Source of the DNA: Ecdyonurus torrentis
Lineage: Eukaryota; Arthropoda; Insecta; Ephemeroptera; Heptageniidae
Length of the DNA stretch: 64,000 nt
Assembly: GCA_949318235.1 (NCBI GenBank)
Contig: OX439131.1
Coordinates: 22,092,802 to 22,156,801, forward strand
Direction: 5' to 3'
Positions 17,012-30,096 of this stretch are shown here, one piece after another. The position numbers and the translations under genes are program-made. The notes beneath the pieces are model-generated. The model worked only from the letters and a program-made list of their open reading frames with translations, made no database searches and was not told the origin of the DNA. Every line of letters starts with the position of its first letter. Positions within the stretch are counted from its first letter, which is position 1.

Positions 17012-20000
17012 CTGTAAAACATGTCACGTCAAAGATAGCGTCATTTTAAATTAACTTAATGAAACTGTGAGATGACAATTCCTAGTCATGTTTAAATTGT
17101 TTCTTTGTTTTTGAATTTTCTGTCATCCCACAGATTCACTATGTACAGCTCTAGACAAAAGTTTCTTAAAGGGGTGTACAGGCAACCTGCAACAGTCTAA
17201 TGCTTTTCATGTATGAGAAAAACAGAAAAACACAAGTTGCCTATATGCCATGTCCGGAAACTTTTGTCCAGAGCTGTACTATGATATTTAATCAAGCATA
17301 CACAGAATGCTGTTAGTACAAACTATTAAATCTAATGAGTTATAACTGGATTTAATTTTCAGTAAATTTTTCTTTACCACAAAATAAGGGGAAAGTGAAG
17401 TGTAAAACATACAACAAAGAGAGGATAAAATTGGGTTTCGAGAATGTTTCAGATTCTTTTGTTTTAAGCACAAAAATCTCTTAACTTTACTTAAAATGAA
17501 AATTTAAATATCATTACTATTTTTATAAATAAATGAAAGATGACAATATTTTTAATACAAGATTAGCTTTCTCTGATGATGTGAAAAAAGCAATCAATAT
17601 ATTGATTATTTAAAATTAACAATTTAAATGCCATTGTGTATGCAGATCTGGTATGATGTGGTGCAAACTCACATGCTACAAGCTGGAAGTGTCCTTGTTG
17701 GGTCTGCTGAATGTTGCCTGGCACAGGTTTGGGTGGTACGACTACTGGCTTACGTGCAGGGATATAATTCCTAGACACACATAACACACAAGCATGCTAA
17801 GGTTAGTCAATAATATTACTATCATTATTAAAACTTTTCGACAACTTTGGTCTTTTGCAAATATATGATGAATTTGTCATTTTTAGATTTATTAGCAATT
17901 GCCTACAAAATTGTCAGAAAAGCATGGTCAGTGGTTATGGTAAAAAACAAAATGGTTATCATGGAAAGTGATACAATATAAGAGTGGTTAATTTTGCACA
18001 GTCACACAATATGACAACTCACAAGGTGTGGGCGCAATTATCCGAGTCGACACATAATTTCTGAAAAAACATCATAATTGATGATTTAACTGTCTAAAAT
18101 AAATTAAATTTAAAAACAGAAATAAATAGATACATCTTAAAGTAAAAATTCATTAGAAAAAAAAAAAAAAAACTGCCACAAGTTAAGACTTACTTGGAGC
18201 GTTCATGCATTGGAATAATTCTGCCGTGATATTTCTGAATATGCTGTTCTTTGGTGTGACGTGCCAGACGCATGATGCTTGGGAATGGAGGGACTGTTTT
18301 CTTCTGCCTGATGCAGCCCTTCCAGTGACACTGATATTCAGCTTCTGTCAACACAACAGATGCTTGTAATTTACACACTCGTTACTTAAGGATTAACCTC
18401 AGACGTGAGACTCGACCGATTGTTTAAAAAAATTTCAGCATAAGTTTGTAATGCCTTCAATAGTATGTGCACTTAATTTCAATTTGATTTGTCCATTAAT
18501 TATGTGTGGGGGAAAAACACATGGTGAGCATACAGTGTCCTATATTTCCCATGTTATTTTTTCCCACATAACCAATGGACAAATCCATTTGTAATTTGGT
18601 ACACATGCTATTGATGGCAATACAAACTTATGCTGAAATTAAAAAAAAATATATCAAGTCAAAAGTAAGTTCTGCCATGTCTGAGGTTAATCGTTAAAAT
18701 ATCTTTAAAATATGATGCTAAATGGGAAAAAAAAAACTTAGATGGAAGAAGTTATTACCTGGGTTAGTGACAAAGTGCTGTTGGACATGGCCATTAGGCT
18801 CAGTGACACAATGCTCAATCAAGTCATTGATATCATCAAATTGCCAGTCACAACTATCCCAAAGACATTCAAATACCACTTCAGGGTTGTTATTTTCATT
18901 GTTAGGATTGAGTGCTTCTTGGGCAAGTCTAGCTGATGTTTCTTCATTCAACTTGGCTGCTCTCTCCTCATAAACCTGCTTCTCACTTGTAGACAGATTG
19001 CGCCACTAAAATTAAAGTTTAAGACATAAATAATTTACAGTGGGTACAATAATAATGCTCACACTACTTGTTCAAGTTAATATTGATTCTAGGTACTGTT
19101 AGCTATATTATAAGTACATACCTCATTACCCACAATACGGCTGATTTCTCCAAAGCTTGATTCTGGAAACTTGCCAGCCACAGTTTTTCTCACATCACTG
19201 GAGTACAAGATGTAGCCAGTAACCAGCTTCTTGCCGGTACCTTTCTGCTCAAACATAAAATATTGAAGGCATATTAACTTTGTTACTACAAGAAATGAAT
19301 AGAGCTTGAGAAGAAAGTGTTGTGTTAACATATGAAATCTTACCTTATTCTTGCTGGAGACAGGTGTAGGCATGGAGGGAGACGGAGTAGGTGTATCCCC
19401 TGAACCTACTGAGGGTGGGGCATCCATAGAGTCCTCCATGAGCAGAGAAACCTCTGGGTCTCTTGTCGTTAGTGGGGATGCATCCTGCAAACAAATATTA
19501 TTCTGAAATTTACATTTCTGTGCAGATTTGTTAGAATGTTATGTATTTCAAGACATCAACTGAACTAAATGTCAATGTTTAAATAAGAATGCATAAACAA
19601 TTAGTGAAGTAAAGAAAGAAATTGACTATGTAATAATTGATTCAGAAAAAGATAGTAGAAAAACATAAAGAGATAAATTTTTAAAAGTTATCTGTGATTT
19701 TTCTTTTATCTTTTTTATCATTCAAGTAAAGTAAACAATTAGATTTCACAATTAATAGCAACTGTATTCTATTAGCAACTAGAGGGCATGATAACGCTGT
19801 TATTGTTTTCAACTTACTCTCTCATATTGTGTGAATATTCCCTTGACTTCTGTTTTGACGCCTTCACTGCCCACCTGCACAACATAAATGGGACAAATCA
19901 GTGACGCATTTGATATTTTTATAAGGACTAGAGCAGTAACTTGCGACGAATTGTGTTAAGAGAATTGTCATTACCATGAAAATATGTATCATACAAAACT

Positions 20001-20748
20001 TCTTTTCAACTTAAAACAAGAAAAAGTTACTTTAGAGACTATTTAAAACTAACTTGTTCATAAATTACATCATCGGGCTTCATTGTCAATTCTTTCAACT
20101 CTATTAATGCAACTTTATGGAGCATATAGCACACAATCTTGTCAGCATTAGGTTAGCATAAGATGAAAAAACATACCATAAAACATCATTTCAAAAATAA
20201 GTTTGATTTATTTTTACTAATATAGTATTTGAAAATAATTTAGGTTTAAATTTTCATAATAAAAATAAAACAATAAAGATGTAGAAGAGTAGGTGCCAAA
20301 ATCTCTTGTTAGGTTGAATTGCTACCTAATTGTACTTTTTCAATTTATTTTCAACTTGTTATTAATTGAAAACTTAGGTTACAAAGAAAATGCATTTTGT
20401 ACCACAAATTGTCTCATGGAAATCACAGTTTATCTTATTTCCAACATCCCACCACATGTTACTGCTGCCAAGATGTAATAAAATTGCAATGGTTACCTTT
20501 ACCTTAGCTGGATTGATAAGACGCCTAAAGAAATAAATTTCGTCTTCAGTGACTTCACTTCCATGCTGATACTTCTTGAGTCCATCTCTTCCAAGTTTCT
20601 GAACATGGCGTTTTGCTTCCTCATACACAGACTCACACACATACACATCCTGCTCAGCAACCTCAGTTGGACGACCTATAAAAGTACATGCATAAATATA
20701 TTCATGATACTTTGTAATGATTTACCCCTGGCCCTGAATGATATTACA

Positions 20749-20787
<39 letters not shown>

Positions 20788-23519
20788 CATACATAGACTG
20801 GCAAGTTAAAATACTCACATGAGATATATTCTCCATGCTCAAGCACAGCACAGCGGCCAGTGATGGTACTGATTAAATGCTGATCTTCCAAAGAACTCAG
20901 GAACAACTCTTGCTTGTAGAAAAGCCTGGCTGGAGTGTGGGGAACTTCAGAGGGAGGTACAAACCAAGGTCCTTTGAAAAATGCTCCTCCACTACACACA
21001 CAAAAACACATGTTAGTAAAATATAAAATCAAACAATGAACTTTGGAGTAAGGATAAAAAAGTATACTGTATTTTATTTATCATTAACATTTTATCAAAC
21101 AATAATCAAATGAAACTGTTTATGTTTCAAGCCTTTTTCAACAAATCCATAAATGCTTAATATCGTATATAAATGAGGGCTTAGTTATTTAAGTGCTTGC
21201 TAACAATAGGTAACTTACTCTTTGTTGACCCACATACAGTCCACTTGTGCCACACATTGTCTCCCACCATCAGTGCGGACATAAACACAGTCTCCAGGCT
21301 TGATTGAGCCACAGCACGCAACTCTGAACTGCTCATAGTACGTCGCACCCTCCTCACCTTGAGGATTGAATACTTCCACATTCTGAAACAAGTACATTAT
21401 AAAGTTTGCATAAAAGTAATTTAAATTTATTGTTCCATAAAAGAGAACATTCAACTCACAGGAGCTTCTTTTTCTGTCAACTTCTCTCCTTCCTCCAGCT
21501 CTGCAATTTCTTCCTTGTGTTTCTCTACCCTTTCTCTAAATACAGACATCACTCTCTTGGGCTCAATAGGCTCTTCTCTTGGCACTAGAGGAATATGATC
21601 TGGCAAAGAAAATGGCCAAACCTGCATACAAAGAAAGCACTCTGTTAGTATACTTCAACATAAACTATTACATAGGTATCGGTATTTTTAATGCTTTATC
21701 ACCTTTATTTTCTTGAAGCTGCGTGCTTTAGTTGCATAGCGCGACTCACAAACATAAACATCTTTGTCTGGGAAGCCATCAGGTCTTAGCTTCAGGTAAT
21801 CTCTGACACTAAGTACACAGCAAAGTCCAATTACTTGCTGCAGAGGCACAGCTGTCCTCACATCACTCTTGAATACTTCCTGTAATATTCCAGTAAATAG
21901 ATTGAGATTCTCGAGCAAAGGAAAAACATTACTGATACAGTATACTATACGTTGGTCTCTTAAAACTATAAAGAGATGCAATAATTATTTCTTTCTTAAG
22001 GTAGACAGTGATAAAAATATCACGTTTTTATTGTAACAGCAATGGTAAAGTAGCTCTAACCCACTAGCCAATCAGAGAGCTAGGTTACTATCGCTGTTAC
22101 AATAAATACTCAATATTTTTTTTACCACTGTCTCTACCTTTCATGTACATAGCTTAAAAGGGACCAAAAGAGTTGCTCAACAAATCATAGAACTTCTTCC
22201 ATTATAAATTATGTGCAATAATATTGCTTACTTTCTCAAGGAATTTGCGGGTGGTAAGATGGTATGTCTCATTAGGTCTGTAGAAATAGTTGCCGAAAAG
22301 CATCTGCTGTCCCTCTTGGTTGGTCCACAGCCTCTCAATGTGAATTATATGAGGCTCAAGTCCTCTCTCTTTGGGCTCAAGATATACAAAGTCCCCTACT
22401 CTGTATAATTGCTGATTAAAAGTCAACTCGTCTCCCACAGATGTAGCGGCTACTTGCTCCTGAAATACAAATTAATATTGTTCATACTATAAGGGTTTCA
22501 ATGAGAATTTAGGCTTGTTAGATCAACTGAAAGTTTTACTTGCAATATAATGTCAAGGGTTCAAAACCAAGCTTAAGAACTTACCTTGAAAGAATCTTCA
22601 GAAGATCTAGTTTCTCCCTCTTCTTCAGGTAGCTCTTTCAAAGCTTTTTCTTGTCTAAGTGTCTCCAGTGCAGCTGCTAGTTCCTGTGCAGAGTAGCGCA
22701 GTGCAGGAGAGTGAAGTAAATCACCTCCACGACACAATTCATCCCTACAAATCAATGCATTGACTCATCATTTATCATAAATTCTTTATACATTTATTAA
22801 TTGATGTCAAAATGATTTGCACTCAAACCAAATGAGCTCACCTATGCTTGATGAAGTAAGCTTGCAGTTCAATAGCATCTTCAAACACCTGAGAGTCAGA
22901 ACGTGAGAGCTTTCTAGCACGATCCAAGCATGCAAACATGTCCTCTTGGAACATGTCAAGACGACGATAAAGTCCTCTATCAAGTCTACGCTTTAGTAAG
23001 TCGAGAGACAACGCACGGACCCTAAAATATCATTAACAATCATTTTCATTAATTTAATTTATTTGCATAATTGAATGTGTATTTAAAAAGTTTTATTTGG
23101 CTTAATGTGCACATGAGAAGTTATATCATAGCTTACTTCTTGCCATCCACCTCATCATGCTCTGGCAACTCTGCCATTGAGTCAGAGAAACAACGCCCCT
23201 CCTCGTCCTGATGGTTGTATGTAGCAGTGAATAGTGATGTGAGTAGCTCCTGTACTGCAGCAGGCACATCAGGCACAGACTCCTCATCCTCTCTTAGTTG
23301 TAGCTTGGTCTGCAGAGCCACTCGTTGAAGCATAAGAGCGTCCTAATAACCAAAATTATGACAATCAATTAGCTTCTAATACAATACATATACCAGTAGC
23401 TCATTTTAATACAATAATAATGGTGAATACAAATTCAATGATTTAAAGTGAGAATTTTGAATACTGATATTCAAAATAATAAGAAGTTAATAATTAAGTT
23501 TAGCCTATAGAAGTTTGTG

Positions 23520-23563
<44 letters not shown>

Positions 23564-26500
23564 GACATCAAATTTAAAGCACAGGAAGACATTTATCAAA
23601 AAGTGCTATCCAAAGAAGTGCAACAATTACCCAAGTTAAAGATAATAAATTGGAAAAAAAAAAAAAAAAAAAAAAAAAACTCTTGATGTTAACAACTTAT
23701 CAGTATGTTTTACCTTATATATTTGTGAATCAGGCTCATTATATTTGCAGGCATTATCAAACATGAGTACAAAGTCAGACACCATATCTTCCAGGCTTTC
23801 ATATAGGGCATTCCTCAATTTCTGCAAAATCTTGTCAAGATCTATTGGACGTTTGATGACTTCATAATAATCAGGGTATTCCTGTTGACACAAAGTAATT
23901 GCAAAATTGAGTGATATTCTCACGTCAGTAAAAACTTGTTTAGCCTATGAATATCTTTCACAGTATTTATATAGTTTTTTTAAGCAACCTACTGCATGTA
24001 GCATGATATTTACCACTGTTGTATTCCTCCACAATTGCTGCTTACTAATTAATTAGTTTCTAAAAGTTTTATTTTTTATTATTATTATTATTTTCTTTTT
24101 TTACTGCACATTAACTTACTGTTTTAGAGGGAAGTTTGTTGAAGATAACACTCAGCTGCCTGCCTTTAGGGTCTCTATGGTCTCTGATAGTGTCATATAA
24201 GGTCCGTAACTTTTGGTACAAAACACTTTGCAACTTCTTTAGTTTGGGCCTGTAAATTTTTTAAAATTAAAATTCATTCACAAGCACATTTCTATATGGT
24301 CTGCACTACAAAATACAGCAGTGCTGTATTTCCTTTCCAAACAATGAAACAAGGAAATGCATAAAAAGTGTTGATTTAATGCTATTTCACATTATTGCAG
24401 CCACTGTGATTAATGCTACTTACGCTGGTGTACGAGGACCAAAGCGTCTGATGACATCAACACTTGCAGTACACTGACTTTTCTCCATCAGCAGCTTCTC
24501 CAATTTATTGGCATCCTCATAAATAATAGAGCCTTCCTCATTGTACTGCCTACAGTTGTTGAACATCAACTGAAATATCATGCAAGATAGCATTATTATA
24601 GAGATAAATTTGCTCCTGTAATAATTAATGAGAGTTAATTATTGTTACTATACTCTGATATTTATCCAAATCTTACTCTCTGTGTTTATTGACGAATAAA
24701 TAAAATAAAAAAATTATATAATTGAATATTTATAACTAAAATGTGAGTGCAGATGAGAAGAATGAGCAGTGATAAGTAACATACTCTGAAATCTGCAACA
24801 AGTTGCTCTTCTGAAGTATATTTGTCTGCTCTAATGTTTGCTTCAATGGTGAGCATATCAATGGGTTGTTCAATCACTTGGTAGTAATCAGGGTACAGCT
24901 TCTTTGATGGTTTTTCCATGAACATCAAAATGGGTTGACGACCTTCCTCCTGCACATTCATTAAGTTACAAACAAGTCGTTACACACAAACAAACATCAT
25001 AAAATTCAAATTCAAGCATGGTGGCTTACTAAAAAAAAAAAAAAAAGTGCAATATAAAATTGACATTTTTCAAAAATATTTATAAATTAAGAGGGGGGAG
25101 GCATACCATGTAATCAATTAGAGTTCTGTACAGGTACAAGTATCTCTTTTTCAATACATTCTCATCTTGTCCCTTGCGTCCTTTTGGAGTTTTTGGTCCT
25201 CTACGTTTCACACTCCTCTCATCATCTTCATCACTTTCAGAATCCTGAAATATTGACAATACTGTAGAAAATTGAAGCAAGATATAAAGCATACAGAGGT
25301 GGGATACAAGATAGCATACCTGGTCATACTCCAACAACTCTTGCACTTTGGCTTGCATCACTTTCTGCAACTTAACTGCATCCTGTAAATAAAAAATAAT
25401 AAAATAAAATTTGATGAATATTATTATCAAATTATCAAAGGAAGAAAAAAAAACTCTTTGAATATTCAATCAAAGTGATATATGTGACTTCTTACATGTG
25501 TATGCAAATAATAATAATAGGCTAATAAAAGCGAAAAAAAAAATAAAAAAAAAATAAATATGAAACTATTTATTATACCTTATAGAGCCTGGAATCTGGT
25601 CTGTTGTACTTCTTAGCATTTTCAAACATAATGTTTAAATCTCCTGCTAGCTCACTAAGAGTACCATAATGTCCTTGCTGCAAAATAAAGTATTAAGAAA
25701 ATGAGAAACTAAATAAGATTCTAATCAATAAACAACAATTTCAAAATTATTATCATTAAGATTCTAAAAATAGGGACATACATACCCTTAGTTTGGCCCT
25801 GATTTGAAACAGAGATATTGGGTTCTTGATTTCCTTATAATAATCAGGATAAGTACGTCTTGACGGAAGGCGTCTGAAAGGATCACTGAGAAGGTAGCCT
25901 GTGGAATTGAGAAAGTTGTGCACGTGTTAGGATTGAGTTTCACTGAGAAATGACACATCTAAATACATCTACATATCACAGCAATGTAACTACTACAAGA
26001 CAAACAACATCAAATACAGTAAAGGGCACTAATAGTGTGTTATCATAAATCAATCTTGAAAAAAAAAACAAAAAAAAACTTTTATTAACAGTTGTATTGC
26101 TTCTGCTGTTTGTTTCTACTCTCTAAATCAATTTAGTCTATTATCTCATCAATATGAGTGTCTAGAATAAAATTTTGTTTATAATGTGTTTTACATGCTT
26201 ATTTTGACCTGCAATATAAATTCTATATTCTCTCACAAGGTGCCCCTATTAGCTTAATTCTAACTAACTCCTATCCTCAAATTTTGCCTAATCTTATCTA
26301 TCTTGGTATTTGAAAGTAAATCTGTTTTACATAGTTAAATATTATTTTTGCTGTTTCATTTGAAGTATAAAATATGATAGAAAAATAAATGTATTGATTT
26401 TTATTTTATAATTATTTTTATTTTTATGGACTTGTTCTGTCTTTTGAAAAAGCTACTATAATTAAAATTAAACCAGCCCACTCCCTTTTTCAATGCAACT

Positions 26501-29500
26501 ATTTTTTTTATTACATACATAATAATTTAAAACGAATTGATATTTGATATTGGGGAAATAATGTGAATAATATTAAAATGTTCATCTTTTATTTTAAACC
26601 CCTAATCTGTTATGAGCTGCACAATCTTCTGCCCTTTAAATTTCAAAACTCATATAAAGCTTCATTTCTTTCTTTTAATACAATAATACTAAAAAGAGTT
26701 ATTAAGAAGTTTTTACTAAATAATTCACTTACTCACCACCCAACTAAAAAATTATAATGCCTATATCCTACTATATATATTGTGTCACTCAATATAAGTC
26801 ACACATTGAGTTTATAATGGAAAGGCCATTAGAGCTCCTTACTGTATGTATACATACACAAAGAAGTAAACACAGATGATAAAAATTGATGAGTAGGCCA
26901 TATCTACTGTTCAAGCATAGCAGAAACTGGCATTTGACTGTAGCAACTAGCACTACAAACATTGATAAATTAATTACAGGTACTTTCAGTATAATTATGA
27001 TTATCTATCATGCCGAGCAGTATTATTTGAATATATATCAACATTATGTCTGAATTCCATTTGACCTTGGAAACCATTTTTTTGTTACAAATGACCAGAA
27101 ACAGAAAAATCGAAAATGTTGCCGATCGGACGAAATTTTATTTTTCAAAGTCAAGTGGACTTCGGACATTATAGCGGAACACTCAATATACATTCGTCAG
27201 TTGATCTTCTAGATTAGTTTACTGCAGCTGGATAATATTACAGCTTGCAACTATTTTAATTTTTAATATATCAAGTCTTCCTAATAGAAACCTTGTTGTA
27301 GTTTGTTTGTGATGCGACCTTGAATCTTACCTGTTCTTTTCATAGAGCTCATAGTCGCATGACAAAAAAACACACTCTACTACGAGGTCTCTATTTGGAA
27401 GAACTGATATTCTCTTTATTTGATGCAAGCACACAATTCAAAAGAATTGATACTGCCCCTCCCCAAGCAGAGAATTTTGTCACATCAAAAACCGATCTCA
27501 TTTGTAAGCTAGTTTAGACTATTCCACTAGCCACAAAAATAACAATTGCAAGATTGCTGTAAATGTAGCTTTTTTGGTTATGCCATTAATAAATAAGTTT
27601 AAAAATGTGTTTGTACCGTTTATAATAAAATATCTGACACACTCAAATGCCTGTTTCCTTGACTTTATATATAAAAAAAAGTCTTATTGTGCATTGGAAA
27701 AGCTCTGCTTTTATAAATATTTCAAAGATTGGCTGATCGACTTAATATCATAATTCAGTTATAATAATTATTCAAGGTCAAAAATTTAAAATTAAAAATA
27801 ATTCAGTTCACAGTTCAACTGCTTGATGTGGTGGCAAATAGAAATATTACTGAAGTGTACACTGAAGCATGTTTAATAGCTTAGTGCACACCATTGATTG
27901 AGACCAAGAGCTGGCCTACTCAGTCAGTCAAAAGTATAGACAAACATCAGGCAGGCAGGCAGGCAGAAAACACGAGACGGCCTCACCTGCAGGGGTGTCC
28001 TGTGATGATGTAGTCTCCTCACCTGCACTGCTGCTGGTGTAACTTCGCACACTTTCAAACAACTGCCACAAAGGATTACTCTCTTCATCTTCGTCCCCTT
28101 CCTCCTCATCTTCTGCTTCATCCTCCAGCTCCTCGTCCTCCTCCATTGGCTCTCCTGCCTCCTCATCCTCTGCTCCAAATTCTTCTTCTTCATACTTCAG
28201 TGCTGAAGTGATGGCAGACAAACATTGGGACCCACGTAGTCGTTTGTTTCTATATCTCAACAAATTTTTAAAAAAATGTTACAATATCACTTATTTTTCT
28301 CTTCACTTCAAAAATCTTTAAATATAATAGCATCCACTTCACTTAAAGGCGTAAAACACCTTGAACAAAAAAGTAGCGTAATATCCTAACAAACCTGAAA
28401 ATCAACGTTGATTTGACCGGAGTCATTGATTTCTAATTTATTTTCCATTTACAAAATGCTGCTGCCGGTCACTGACGTCACAGCTCGCCCGGTTTACTTG
28501 CGCGTGGACTAGGCGAGCTGTGACGTCAGTGACCGGCAGCAGCATTTTGTAAATGGAAAATAAATTAGAAATCAATGACTCCGGCAAAATCAACGTTGAT
28601 TTTCAGGTTCGTTAGGATATTACGCAACTTTTATGTTCAAGGTGTTCTACGCCTTTAACGAAAGTTGATGCAAAATTTAAATAAGTGGTCTGCTTTACTA
28701 CTATTATACTGTACCTATTCAATTAAAAATGATGTGTAAAATAATACTTGACAAAAATACACATCTCTTTCTAGTAAGATTATGCTTCACAAGATAGTTA
28801 CTACATACTTTAAGATTGTTGTACATTACAGTATCATTCGTCATGTTTCTTACCTAATCCTCTCACTGCTCTTGCCAGGGGCAGAACGTCCTTGTTCAAT
28901 CTCAATCTTCTTTACAGAGATGATCTTTTTCAATGCCTTTGCATCCTTGTATATCTGTGAGCCAGGCTCATTGAAAATGCAAGCATTTTTTGTCATCTGC
29001 AGCAAATCTCTTTCCAAGTCAGACAGTGTACCATACTGACCAGACTGAATCCTTGTAGCAATCATCTTGAGATCCAGAGGGTTGTCGATCACTTCGTAGT
29101 ACTCAGGATACCTCTGAGTAAATCATCAAGGCAAAATTAAGTTAAATTAAAAAAATAATAATAATAACAATGTTACCAGTATATGCATTAAAAACTTTTT
29201 TTACTTTTTTTTATTATTTTTTAAGAAATATAAAATTTGAAAAAACCTTTTTAGATGGTAGTAGCTGAAATACAGTGTGCAGAACTCTATTATCTGCATC
29301 TTGAGCCATCATGACTGCAGTAAATAGTTCTTCTAGTGCATTGCCCTCTTCTTCTGGTGCTATTGATGAACTCTCAGACTCATTTCCATCATCTCCTCTT
29401 CTTGCCTCAGCTGCCGCAGCTCTTCTTGCCTGAATAATAAATAAATAAATTTAAAAAAATTAGAACATGTCTAGCAACCATTATTTTTTGCACCCAATCA

Positions 29501-30064
29501 TCAACTTACCAGCTTGCCAACCTTGAGGATGATCTTACCCTTGCCCTCACTACTATCATCACCAGCAGGGGTTGAATCTCGATCTAGCAAACGACTCTTA
29601 GTCATTGTGAAAAGCTCCCACAGCTCTGAAGCATCTTTGTACTCTGATGAAGAGCGCTGAAATGAAAATATTTTAATCATTAGTTAACTAAAATCTTACG
29701 CAAATATTAAGTAAAGCCTAGGACAGCAGTAAATTCTTATCACACTTCTTACCCTCTCCTGCGATAGCGGCCATAAAGTTAGCATAGTCCAAACTTTGTC
29801 GCTGCGCTAAGAAATTTTGATAAGAAAGAACCACTGTCCTATGCTTAAGAATGAACAATCTCTAGCATACTAGAATACTTCTAACTACTTTTTACCTTAT
29901 AAAATGATTTAGCATTGTTGACTATGAGCTCTATGTCAGCAGAGAGTTGCTCCACATCTTCATACTCCTCTGTACGCAGTTTCTGCTGAACTTTCAGCAA
30001 GTCAATAGGGTTGGTTACAACCTAAGCAGAAATACAATAAAATTTAATGTTGTGTATCATGGGT

Positions 30065-30096
<32 letters not shown>

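Noticed and set aside
29110..29246. Readthrough of polybromo exons into introns, giving longer open frames
   Set aside because: Exon borders with GT/AG and matching phases, plus family alignment, show these extensions to be intronic.
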